Source: an uncultured Nitrospina sp.
Lineage (GTDB): Bacteria; Nitrospinota; Nitrospinia; Nitrospinales; VA-1
Length of the DNA stretch: 7,164 bases
NCBI GenBank assembly: GCA_950072225.1
Contig: CATMOP010000100.1
Location: 1-7,164 of the forward strand
Direction of reading: 5' to 3'
Shown here: piece by piece, positions 1 to 6,224 of the stretch
How positions within the stretch are numbered: position 1 is the first letter of the stretch
Layout: every line of letters begins with the position of its first letter
Translations under genes and position numbers: made by a program
The notes under the pieces: generated by a model
Database searches by the model: none
What the model was told of the DNA's origin: nothing
Seen by the model: only the letters and a program-made list of their open reading frames with translations

Positions 1-731
1 CCGGTACGTTGGGCGATGCGCAACAGTAGCCGCATTTTCATTGTCGGCGGGAATTTTGGGGCGAGGCCGAATCCACCATTTATTTCGTCATAACTGATGA
101 GGAATTTTTTATAAAAATCTTTCAGCATCGTTTCATCGAGGGAAACGGATTGAGTGGAAATGCGGTCACCGGCTTCAATAAATTTTCGGACAACGTCGCC
201 CACTTCTTTTATTTTTTCCGGTTGTTCAATCCATGCGGAACGCAGGGCGACGAGAATTGTCATGAGTTCTCTACGTGGGAAGTAAGTTCCACCAAAGATG
301 GGTATTTTGTCCGGCGTCATCACCACTGTCAAAGGCCAGCCCCCGCTGCCGGTCATCGCCTGTACCACGTTCATATAAAACTGATCCACATCCGGGTGCT
401 CTTCACGATCCACTTTGATGCAGATAAATGCTTCGTTCAACAAAGCCGCTACTTCTTCATTTTCAAAGGATTCCTTTTCCAGAACGTGGCACCAGTGGCA
501 TGTGGAATAACCGATGCTGAGAAATATGGGTTTGTTTTCCCGCTGTGCTGCTGCAAGGGCTTCTTCTCCCCACGGGGTCCAGTTAATAGGATTATCTTTG
601 TGCTGCAGAAGGTAAGGACTCTTCTCGTGCACCAGGCGATTGTAAGGTTTCAAAGAGAAGGCTTCGTCATAAAAGGCGAATACCATCAGCAGCATCAAGA
701 GCGGAATGGATATAAATGTAAAACGCTTCAT
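1..731 (-). CDS. DUF255 thioredoxin-fold protein with signal peptide (5' part, runs off the left edge)
   Basis: The 243 visible codons on the minus strand have no stop and leave the window at base 1, so the C-terminal part is missing. The sequence shows a basic, hydrophobic N-terminus (MKRF, then a Leu/Met-rich stretch, with a plausible cleavage after AFS around residue 26). It continues with the DUF255/YyaL signature: NRLVHEKSPYLLQH (31-44), NPINW (47-51), a redox-type CHWC motif at 78-81 (preceded by YST), KVDREE..PDVD (106-116), GGWPL (130-134), GGTYFP (147-152) and GGFGLAPKFP (219-228). The family (YyaL, human SPATA20) has an N-terminal thioredoxin fold followed by a six-hairpin glycosidase-like domain. 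Only the thioredoxin domain and the linker into the second domain are present here. Most family members I know are cytosolic, so the leader implies export and possibly an extracytoplasmic thiol role; this is inference. No clear Shine-Dalgarno precedes the ATG, but an in-frame TAG a few codons upstream makes this the first ATG. Confidence 0.9.
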   Translation of the reverse strand, partial: MKRFTFISIPLLMLLMVFAFYDEAFSLKPYNRLVHEKSPYLLQHKDNPINWTPWGEEALAAAQRENKPIFLSIGYSTCHWCHVLEKESFENEEVAALLNEAFICIKVDREEHPDVDQFYMNVVQAMTGSGGWPLTVVMTPDKIPIFGGTYFPRRELMTILVALRSAWIEQPEKIKEVGDVVRKFIEAGDRISTQSVSLDETMLKDFYKKFLISYDEINGGFGLAPKFPPTMKMRLLLRIAQRT

Positions 732-881
732 AACAAAACGAAATTCAAAGACGTGGATTAATTTAGACTAACATACTTCTACAGTTCACCGGCATCGCTA
801 AATTGGTAATGACCCGCGTAACGCTGGACCCAATTAGCAAGGCCCATCAAGCCGCCAAAACTACTTGCTCGCCAAACAAAG

Positions 882-1583
882 CTATTGCCCGTTGCCACCG
901 GCCGCATGGCCGAGCCCAGTGGCATATTGGTAATGAATCCAGACAAAAAGTGACGCGGCAAAAAGTTCTGCCATTTCTTCTATAAAGGTAAATTTCTGGT
1001 ACCGGCCCATAGGGTCGTGGGCAAGAGAACTTAATATTTTTGCTTCCATAAATTCCAGTCCGGCGGACAAGACCAAAAGACAGAGGGGGAGCAGGGAGAG
1101 TCGGAAAAGGAGGGGGTTGCTGTGTGGCCGGGAATAATAGAACAAAATTAATCCGGTCGCCGCCAGAATCATTACCGGGGCGAAGGTCACCGTCCATAAA
1201 AGCGAATCTGTGTCTTGGGTGGTTCCAAAAAAGTGGCGCAGATTGTTTCCCGCTTTGCCGGACATGACCTGGTCGATGAGGGCTTCATGGATCTGGAAGG
1301 TCTCATCAATGGCTAAACCCAGCATGCACAGGGCCACCACCAGCCATCCCCAGCCAGCCGTCTTTTGCGAGCTGACTGTTTTTTCTAAGACATAACAAAA
1401 TACTGCCGCGCCGGCAACAAGTAGGAATTGAAAACTGGAATACCAGGTTGGCAAATTTTCTTCATGAGCCAGATTAAAAAACGAGCCCATTTCAGGGTCC
1501 GTTGAAAAAAGAAGATGCAGAACACCCATCCCGGCGTCCATCAGAAGCAAAACGAACAGAAGCCTTTTGGGAGATGGATTCAA
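882..1583 (-). CDS. Integral membrane protein of unknown function with acidic/His motifs
   Basis: I do not recognise a named family. The 233-residue product has about six hydrophobic segments (roughly 8-26, 49-66, 78-93, 129-150, 158-177, 204-219). Conserved-looking polar residues lie at segment ends: EENLPTWYSS (41-50), DETFQIHE (93-100), EFMEA (177-181) and EEMAE (202-206). Acidic and His residues repeated at membrane edges could bind a metal or form an active site, but no activity can be assigned. The start is a TTG at 1581-1583, the first usable codon after an in-frame TAA; it gives a natural start (MNPSPKRLLF) before the first segment. A later ATG at residue 16 would cut into that segment. 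The stop codon and the last residues (HAAGGNGQ) lie inside a 32-base repeat, so the C-terminus may have been rewritten by the element. The gene is divergent from the MBOAT-like gene, about 60 bases away. Confidence 0.72.
   Translation of the reverse strand: MNPSPKRLLFVLLLMDAGMGVLHLLFSTDPEMGSFFNLAHEENLPTWYSSFQFLLVAGAAVFCYVLEKTVSSQKTAGWGWLVVALCMLGLAIDETFQIHEALIDQVMSGKAGNNLRHFFGTTQDTDSLLWTVTFAPVMILAATGLILFYYSRPHSNPLLFRLSLLPLCLLVLSAGLEFMEAKILSSLAHDPMGRYQKFTFIEEMAELFAASLFVWIHYQYATGLGHAAGGNGQ
883..914 (-). repeat. Copy A of a 32-base dispersed GC-palindromic repeat
   Basis: This copy matches bases 3628-3659 at 29 of 32 positions. The core is CGGCC-ATGC-GGCCG on the minus strand, an inverted repeat able to form a GC-rich hairpin. 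It is followed by GGTGGCAAC and GGGCAATA. It covers the stop codon and the last ten codons of the membrane protein gene. The bases after it on the minus strand (about 845-855) also share GGCTTGATGGG with the flank of the second copy, so the element may be longer and degenerate inside. Confidence 0.6.
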
Positions 1584-1643
1584 AGAAACTTACTCGAATT
1601 CTTTAACGATCATGGAATTTTGGTGTATAGGCGCATTAAACAC

Positions 1644-2285
1644 ATGTCATCGGATTTTATTTCTGGTGACGACACCGGGACTACCACCGTATTGCTCACC
1701 ACCTTGATCGCTCTCATGAAGTGGACGTTTTCTTGGGGCGGGGTGATGCATTTTAAGGTCGGCTTATGGCGTGTATGCGGGTATAAAATAGACCCTTATT
1801 TTAATTTCCCGTGGCTGTCCACCAATCTTGTCGCCTTATGGTCGCGCTTCACCTTTCACTATCGGGAATTTCTGGTACGCGCATTTTATTATCCCGTATT
1901 TTTCCGCTTCTTTAAAAAAAGTGTCCATCTGAGGATTTTCTGTGCCACCATGGCCGCCGCCTGTTTTGGAAACCTTGTCTGGGGACATATGACCGAAGCT
2001 GTGTTCTATTCTGGCGTCGAACTCAATAGCCTTACCGAGTCCATAAAACAGTGGCCTTATTTTGTTTTGCTGGGACTGGGAATCACAGCAAGCGAGTTCT
2101 GGCTCTTGCACAAGAAAAAAACACGTAGAAAACCGTGGACCTTCGATAAATATATTGGGTGGGATTTCCTATCGGCCTATGTCACATTGCAATACTTCGC
2201 GATGATCCATATTTTTGTCTACACCGTTCCGCAAGCCACACTCGCCGACAATATTCGCATATTCCTCACCGGCCTTGGTTACTAG
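1644..2285 (+). CDS. MBOAT-like membrane O-acyltransferase, C-terminal half (possibly 5'-truncated)
   Basis: MBOAT proteins are multi-pass enzymes that move acyl groups onto hydroxyls of polysaccharides, lipids or proteins; AlgI/DltB are the bacterial models. Counting from the ATG at 1644 (213 residues), the sequence shows a hydrophobic segment (about 13-37), HFKVGLWRVCGY (36-47), PWLSTNLVALWSRFTFHYRE (56-75), which resembles the AlgI-type 'P.L.TSL..FWRRWH.....W' region, and FGNLVWGH (108-115). The last His sits where the near-invariant MBOAT His is expected. Two or three more membrane segments follow (about 137-155 and 175-194). Full-length AlgI-type proteins usually have 400-500 residues, so the N-terminal half is absent; the opposite-strand gene begins where it should lie. 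This could be a short subfamily or a decayed gene. The start is uncertain: the frame is open from 1506 with an ATG at 1515 that overlaps the divergent gene, and a GTG at 1623 has a GGA five bases upstream. Confidence 0.6.
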   Translation: MSSDFISGDDTGTTTVLLTTLIALMKWTFSWGGVMHFKVGLWRVCGYKIDPYFNFPWLSTNLVALWSRFTFHYREFLVRAFYYPVFFRFFKKSVHLRIFCATMAAACFGNLVWGHMTEAVFYSGVELNSLTESIKQWPYFVLLGLGITASEFWLLHKKKTRRKPWTFDKYIGWDFLSAYVTLQYFAMIHIFVYTVPQATLADNIRIFLTGLGY

Positions 2286-2292
2286 CCCCAAG

Positions 2293-2368
2293 GGCGTGGC
2301 ATTCTTCCGTAGCCTTCATGCCCGGAACGGGTACTTTAAAAAAGAGGGGTTAACACTGGCCCCACGCC
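2293..2368 (-). terminator. Nested hairpins between convergent genes, likely terminator region
   Basis: The MBOAT-like gene and purM converge here. Outer arms GGCGTGG (2293-2299) and CCACGCC (2362-2368) are complementary. Inside lies CCCG-GAA-CGGG (2321-2331). On the minus strand, GGGG (2363-2360) pairs with CCCC (2349-2346) and is followed by TCTTTTTT (2345-2338), a weak four-pair Rho-independent-like terminator for purM. The plus strand has no matching T-run. Confidence 0.4.
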
Positions 2369-2374
2369 GAGTGG

Positions 2375-3460
2375 TCATGTGCTTTTAAAGCTACTGCCTT
2401 TTCCGGTGAGTTGTTTTTGCGGGAGTGTTACTTCTTTGCCCTGATGTCCTTCGACCTGGCCAATGACCTGACAGGGAAGGTCGTGCTCTTTGCAGATTTC
2501 GGTAATGGCTTCCACTTCATGGGTGCCCTCGACAATGAGGCAGAAGCCGGTACCCATATTGAACACTTCAAACATTTCTGCTTCGCTCACCCCTCCCCGA
2601 TCCTGGATGAGATTAAAAATTTCAGGAACCGGTTGCAGGGTATCAATGACAAAACGGATGTTGTCGCTTTCCACCCGGTTCAGGTTGCAGAACCCGCCAC
2701 TGGTTATATGCACCATGGCTTTAAGGTTGATGCCAGAATCGAGCATTTCCAAAACCGGTTTTACATAAATCCGGGTAGGTTGTAACAACGCCTCACCCAG
2801 GGTCTGGCCTAAAAATTTTTCATAATCATTGATGCGCGATTTCTGCTCTTCGAGGCTGTCACCCAACAGCACTCTGCGGGCCAAAGTCAACCCGTTCGAG
2901 TGCACCCCGCTGGAAGCCAGGCCAACAATCAGGTTCCCGGGCTGGATATCTTTCCCGGTGTTGACCTTGTTAAGGGGAACATGGCCGATGCAGGCACCAA
3001 TGAGATCAATACCGGAGATAATTTCCTTGATCTGCGAAATCTCACCGCCGGAAATGCTGATTCCCGCCTGCCAGGCTCCTTCTGCCAACCCCTGACCCAA
3101 CTGACTAAAAACTTCCGGGTCCGTATGAGAACAGGCAATATAGTCCACCATGCTCACCGGGCGCGCGCCAACGCAAATGATATCGTTGACGTTCATCGCT
3201 ACACAGTCAATACCGATGGTGTCATAACGACCGAGCAATTCGGCGACAATGATCTTTGTTCCGACCCCATCGGTGCCAAAGGCGATGCCCTCTCCGTTAC
3301 CCAGGTCTATGACGTTAGCAAAATAACCGATGTCTGCAGCCAGCGGATAGCGGTCGCTAAATTTCCGCGTCGGCAATACATGTTTGAGTAAACCTGAAAG
3401 CGCGGTCTCTGCTCCCTGGCTGGAAACACCGCTCTTATCGTATTCAGAAGATTCGGGCAT
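2375..3460 (-). CDS. purM: Phosphoribosylformylglycinamidine cyclo-ligase (AIR synthetase)
   Basis: PurM closes formylglycinamidine ribotide with ATP to give aminoimidazole ribotide, step five of purine synthesis in the cytoplasm; the same intermediate feeds the thiamine pyrimidine. At 361 residues it is slightly longer than the usual ~345. Motifs in order are Y.KSGV (7-12, start of the family N-terminus), TDGVGTK (63-69), DCVAMNVNDI (85-94), GARPVSMVDYIA (98-109), SISGGE (135-140), SSGVHSNG (183-190), HITSGGF (251-257, against the common HITGGG) and EMFEVFNMGTG (295-305). The ATP-loop and dimer-core signatures are all present, so it should be active. The ATG is preceded by AGGA with six-base spacing. 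A small ORF ends 20 bases upstream on the same strand and gdh lies upstream of that, so co-transcription is possible. No purN or purH is visible nearby. Confidence 0.97.
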   Translation of the reverse strand: MPESSEYDKSGVSSQGAETALSGLLKHVLPTRKFSDRYPLAADIGYFANVIDLGNGEGIAFGTDGVGTKIIVAELLGRYDTIGIDCVAMNVNDIICVGARPVSMVDYIACSHTDPEVFSQLGQGLAEGAWQAGISISGGEISQIKEIISGIDLIGACIGHVPLNKVNTGKDIQPGNLIVGLASSGVHSNGLTLARRVLLGDSLEEQKSRINDYEKFLGQTLGEALLQPTRIYVKPVLEMLDSGINLKAMVHITSGGFCNLNRVESDNIRFVIDTLQPVPEIFNLIQDRGGVSEAEMFEVFNMGTGFCLIVEGTHEVEAITEICKEHDLPCQVIGQVEGHQGKEVTLPQKQLTGKGSSFKST

Positions 3461-3480
3461 GAACTATCCTGTTTGAAAAG

Positions 3481-3606
3481 TTACTGGGCGCGTATCATAT
3501 CACGCAGTGGGCCAAAGAGGAATGCGAAAGGAATGAAGAAAGAACCCATCAAGCCGACCGGTGAGCCCTCGGAGGTAGAACGCAATAGCTCGTTGAGCCG
3601 AGACAA
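3481..3606 (-). CDS. Possible small single-pass membrane protein between gdh and purM
   Basis: An open frame on the minus strand ends in TAA at 3481-3483, 20 bases before purM, and reads back in frame to the gdh TAG. From a TTG at 3604-3606 it gives 41 residues: an amphipathic stretch LSRLNELLRSTSEGSP, then a hydrophobic GLMGSFFIPFAFLFGPL segment, then RDMIRAQ. Third codon positions are rich in C and G, like the neighbouring genes. No Shine-Dalgarno supports any start, and ATG at 3549 would leave only 22 residues. Alternatives are a non-coding spacer, or a gdh extension reached only by reading through TAG. No function is recognised. Confidence 0.3.
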   Translation of the reverse strand: MSRLNELLRSTSEGSPVGLMGSFFIPFAFLFGPLRDMIRAQ

Positions 3607-3627
3607 AATTTTGCTGGCAGATGAATA

Positions 3628-3659
3628 TATTGCCAGTTGCCACCGGCCGCTTGGCCGGG
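3628..3659 (-). repeat. Copy B of the 32-base repeat, directly after the gdh stop
   Basis: The copy begins two bases after the gdh TAG. The minus strand carries CCGGCC-AAGC-GGCCGG, a perfect six-pair stem with a four-base loop, followed by GGTGGCAACTGGCAATA. No T-run follows, so it is not a classical terminator, but it could stall exonucleases or polymerase. Further possible hairpins follow in the same spacer: CTGGCA...TGCCAG (3636-3614) and GCTC-AAC-GAGC (3598-3588). Confidence 0.6.
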
Positions 3660-3660
3660 G

Positions 3661-5091
3661 CTAGGGGTAGATTCCCATTGTGCGGTAACTGGTGTAGATT
3701 TTTTCGATAGCAATCGCCATGGCGGCGGTACGATAGTTGTCAATATTGTTTTTAGACCAGTAGCGTTCGCGTATGTCCTGAAACGCTTTGCGCATGGTAT
3801 CATCAAGTCCGGATCGGACCAGGGCGATTTCATCCGCCCCTTGGCTGAGCTTATCCACAAGACCCTGCGGAACTTTTCCACCGGTGGCTTCGACAGCTTT
3901 TATCAAAAGCTCGCTCTGGCCTTCTTCATACCTTCGGTTCATGCGACCGAACCGAATATGCGAAAGATTTTTGATCCATTCAAAGTATGAAACCGTCACG
4001 CCCCCGGCATTGAGATAAACATCTGGAATGATGGTGATCTCTTTTTCCCTCAATATCGTTTCAGCGGCAAATGTGACCGGTCCGTTCGCGGCTTCGGCAA
4101 TCAGTTTCGCCTTAATTTTGTTGGCATTGCCTTGGTTGATTACAGCCTCCATGGCGGCGGGAATAAGAATGTCGCATTCCATCTCCAGAAGTGATTTGCT
4201 ATCCTTAATATATTCTGCCTTGGGGTACCCTTTCACCCCGCCTTTGTTATCGATCTTGTATTGAAAAACATCGTTCACATCCAGGCCGTTGGGGTCAACC
4301 AGGGCACCATCCCATTCCAGGATAGCGACGATTTTTGCGCCGTCTTCTTCACTGAGAATGTTGGCGGTGTAGTAGCCGACATTACCCAATCCCTGGATGA
4401 TCACTTTTTTTCCTTCCAGGGAGTTTCCTTCCATTTTAGCCAGTTTGACATCTTCAGGGTGGCGAAAAAATTCCCGCAGACCAAACACCACACCCCGCCC
4501 CGTCGCTTCCACCCGCCCACGAATGCCTCCCATTGAAACCGGTTTTCCGGTCACACAGCCCATATGGTCAATATCGCCGGGACGGTGTGCGGCGTAGGTG
4601 CTAACGATCCAGGCCATCTCGCGCTGGCCGGTACCCATGTCGGGAGCCGGGACATTCGTTGCCGATCCGATATAATCCTTTTGGATCAACTCGAAGGCAA
4701 AGCGCCGGGTAATGCGCTCCATATCGTCACGCTCATAAATTTTTGGGTCGATCAGGAGTCCGCCTTTGGACCCGCCAAACGGCACATCCACCAACGAACA
4801 TTTGTAGGACATCAAAGCCGCGAGGGCTTCCACTTCATCCTGATTGACGTTAGGGGCAAAACGGATACCGCCCTTAGCGGGCAATTTATGGTCGCTGTGG
4901 ACCGCTCGCCACCCAATGAAAGTTTCAATCTCTCCTTTGATTTTAACCGGGAATCGAACCTGATAAACATTGTTAACATTGCGGATATATTTAGCCATAC
5001 CTTCCGGAATATCTAGAGTGGCCATAGCCAGATCGCAACTAAGGTTGACACTTTCCCTAAAACTCACTTCCTTGTCAGCGGGTAAAGGCAT
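3661..5091 (-). CDS. gdhA: Glutamate dehydrogenase (Glu/Leu/Phe/Val dehydrogenase family)
   Basis: The enzyme catalyses reversible oxidative deamination of glutamate to 2-oxoglutarate and ammonium with NAD(P), in the cytoplasm. The start is set at 5089-5091 because AGGGGA lies about eight bases upstream; a longer frame from 5205 has no support and its 38 extra residues do not look like the family. The product is 476 residues. The dimerisation/substrate domain carries PAKGGIRF (71-78, substrate Lys at 73), DVPFGGSKGG (102-111, catalytic Lys at 109) and NVPAPDMGT (146-154, catalytic Asp at 151). The Rossmann domain carries GLGNVG (234-239) and then EAANGP (333-338) and NAGGVTVSYFEW (361-372). 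The glycine pattern GxGxxG does not by itself settle NAD against NADP. Length and motifs fit glutamate dehydrogenase better than Leu or Phe dehydrogenase (about 350-380 residues). It is divergent from yjbQ and upstream of purM. Confidence 0.95.
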   Translation of the reverse strand: MPLPADKEVSFRESVNLSCDLAMATLDIPEGMAKYIRNVNNVYQVRFPVKIKGEIETFIGWRAVHSDHKLPAKGGIRFAPNVNQDEVEALAALMSYKCSLVDVPFGGSKGGLLIDPKIYERDDMERITRRFAFELIQKDYIGSATNVPAPDMGTGQREMAWIVSTYAAHRPGDIDHMGCVTGKPVSMGGIRGRVEATGRGVVFGLREFFRHPEDVKLAKMEGNSLEGKKVIIQGLGNVGYYTANILSEEDGAKIVAILEWDGALVDPNGLDVNDVFQYKIDNKGGVKGYPKAEYIKDSKSLLEMECDILIPAAMEAVINQGNANKIKAKLIAEAANGPVTFAAETILREKEITIIPDVYLNAGGVTVSYFEWIKNLSHIRFGRMNRRYEEGQSELLIKAVEATGGKVPQGLVDKLSQGADEIALVRSGLDDTMRKAFQDIRERYWSKNNIDNYRTAAMAIAIEKIYTSYRTMGIYP

Positions 5092-5197
5092 ATTTAATTC
5101 CCCTAGAAATTTTTTTTGAACCCAAGCTTCAGTTCGTCCATTATGGTAGAGCAGGTGGTGCACTTTCAGGCCAAGATTTAAAATGGTAACCTGAAAT

Positions 5198-5215
5198 CCT
5201 CTCAAAGTCGAGAGG
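5198..5215. promoter_or_regulatory. Inverted repeat in the gdh/yjbQ divergent intergenic region
   Basis: CCTCTC-AAAGTC-GAGAGG is a perfect six-pair inverted repeat lying about 107 bases before the gdh start and 47 bases before the yjbQ start. It could be a hairpin in the gdh leader or a dyad operator shared by both promoters. No convincing -35/-10 pair could be fixed; GATAAT and TATAAA sequences around 5224-5238 are candidates for the plus strand. Confidence 0.35.
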
Positions 5216-5261
5216 AGGGAACCGATAATGGGCTATAAATCATAGATTTCGAGGTTGGGAA

Positions 5262-5681
5262 ATGAAACAGGAGCAGTTTAAGTTTTCAGTTTCGACAAAG
5301 GGGCGCGGCATTTATTGCGTCAGCCATGAGGTTTGCAGTTGGGTCCTCCGACAGGATATTCAGTCCGGTTTGTTAACATTATTTATCCCCCATACCTCGG
5401 CATCTTTACTGATTCAGGAAAACGCTGACCCGGGTGTTCTGGAAGATTTAAACCGGTTTTTTAACCGGCTGGTTCCCGATGGCGATTCGCTTTTCCAGCA
5501 CCAGGCGGAAGGCCCGGACGACATGCCGGCACATGTCCGGTCCGCGCTCACCCAGACCCAGCTGTCCATACCAGTGCAAGAAAATAAACCGAGCCTGGGA
5601 ATCTGGCAGGGAATTTACCTGTTCGAGCACCGCACCCATCCCCATAAAAGGGAGATTATTATGCATTTGATAGGAGAATGA
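5262..5681 (+). CDS. yjbQ: YjbQ/UPF0047 family protein (putative thiamine phosphate synthase-like)
   Basis: This is a small cytoplasmic protein of a near-universal family. The E. coli member has been reported to have weak thiamine phosphate synthase activity and the family is often annotated as a secondary thiamine-phosphate synthase; the real role is unsettled. All 139 residues fit the family length (about 138). Motifs seen: FIPHTSASLLIQENADPGV (41-59), HQAEGPDDMPAHVRSAL (80-96) and LGIWQGIYLFEHRTHPHKRE (112-131). These include the conserved His44, Glu53/Asn54, His80, Asp86/87, His91 and Glu122 that line the presumed metal or ligand pocket. The ATG has GAGG seven bases upstream. It is divergent from gdh and convergent with the Cys-rich gene. 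Confidence 0.93.
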   Translation: MKQEQFKFSVSTKGRGIYCVSHEVCSWVLRQDIQSGLLTLFIPHTSASLLIQENADPGVLEDLNRFFNRLVPDGDSLFQHQAEGPDDMPAHVRSALTQTQLSIPVQENKPSLGIWQGIYLFEHRTHPHKREIIMHLIGE

Positions 5682-5691
5682 ACCCGAGATG

Positions 5692-5742
5692 TCCTCTTCA
5701 TTATCTTTCATGCCCTGCAAGGGTAAAATTTAGTGAAGAGGA
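5692..5742. repeat. 9-base inverted repeat with inner hairpin after yjbQ
   Basis: TCCTCTTCA (5692-5700) and TGAAGAGGA (5734-5742) are perfect complements 33 bases apart, with CCCT-GCA-AGGG between them. It starts ten bases after the yjbQ stop and could protect or end the transcript on either strand. No T-run follows on either strand, so a factor-independent terminator is not demonstrated. Confidence 0.4.
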
Positions 5743-5812
5743 TATAACTGGGGTACGAAGGCTGAGTAAAATTACAAAGCATACCTCAAAGGGGTAGGAG
5801 TGGGCCTATGGG

Positions 5813-6049
5813 TCAGTTCATTTTTTTTGTTTGCAGGTTGCCAATGTTACGCAAAACCTGATTGTTACATTCCACACAAAAATAACCTTCTCCTGAACAA
5901 ATCCAACATTCATTTTCCACCCAATCCCGAGCATCTTCTTTGGTTTCACAAAATTCCCCCAACTGCGCACAATCTTCAGCGATTTTAATCTGGCAGGGAA
6001 CCGCAAATTCCCCCTCTTCATTCTCTATATATGGAAGTTCGTCCGACAT
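5813..6049 (-). CDS. Cys-rich small protein, possible zinc-binding
   Basis: I do not recognise a family. The 78-residue product has seven cysteines (19, 27, 34, 48, 51, 58, 61); the last four form two CxxC knuckles (CWIC and CVEC) seven residues apart, a spacing compatible with a small zinc finger or ribbon. The N-terminus is acidic (MSDELPYIENEEGEF) and there is no signal peptide or membrane segment, so it is probably cytoplasmic. AGGAA lies about six bases before the ATG, which supports translation. It is divergent from the TPR lipoprotein gene. DNA, RNA or protein binding are all open; an overlapping frame of 67 residues (5818-6021) lacks this pattern and was set aside. Confidence 0.6.
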   Translation of the reverse strand: MSDELPYIENEEGEFAVPCQIKIAEDCAQLGEFCETKEDARDWVENECWICSGEGYFCVECNNQVLRNIGNLQTKKMN

Positions 6050-6074
6050 AGTCTGTTCCTATCACTATTTTTTA

Positions 6075-6094
6075 ATTGGGCACTACGCCCCAAT
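6075..6094. promoter_or_regulatory. Inverted repeat upstream of the divergent Cys-rich and TPR genes
   Basis: ATTGGG (6075-6080) pairs with CCCAAT (6089-6094) around a short loop, 25 bases before the Cys-rich start on the minus strand. It lies in an AT-rich intergenic region and could be an operator or a leader hairpin. T- or A-runs are on the wrong side for a terminator. Confidence 0.25.
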
Positions 6095-6152
6095 ATAAAA
6101 CCCTGCAATTATATTAGACCTTGAATTATTATTAAAGGGGATCTCTATTAAA

Positions 6153-6158
6153 TATAAT
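6153..6158 (+). promoter_or_regulatory. Candidate -10 box for the TPR lipoprotein gene
   Basis: A perfect TATAAT lies 66 bases before the ATG in AT-rich DNA. TTGAAT at 6121-6126 is too far for a standard -35 (26 bases), while TTAAAG at 6132-6137 is slightly too close (15), so the -35 partner is unclear. Confidence 0.3.
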
Positions 6159-6224
6159 GGTGACCACTGGTGTTTCTTTAAAATGGGCTAAAATATAACA
6201 AACAAGGATTCACATTTTTTGCAT

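Noticed and set aside
150..761. 203-residue plus-strand open frame
   Set aside because: It is the antisense of the DUF255 gene, whose minus-strand product has clear family motifs; the plus-strand product is low-complexity and unlike any family I know.
779..961. Minus-strand frame ending MRPVATGN...DAGEL
   Set aside because: It overlaps the 3' end of the membrane protein gene and runs through the repeat. It has no ribosome binding site and no recognisable protein features; it is likely a by-product of the repeat being open in several frames.
4564..5016. 150-residue plus-strand frame antisense to gdh, and similar frames antisense to purM (2411-2785, 2900-3391)
   Set aside because: They mirror strongly conserved genes on the other strand and show no independent motifs or binding sites.
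5092..5205. Longer gdh start at 5205
   Set aside because: The 38 extra residues do not resemble the family, and the downstream ATG has a strong AGGGGA ribosome binding site.
5742..5812. Possible small RNA or riboswitch in the gap after yjbQ
   Set aside because: G-rich runs are present but no known aptamer core or consistent pairing could be traced.
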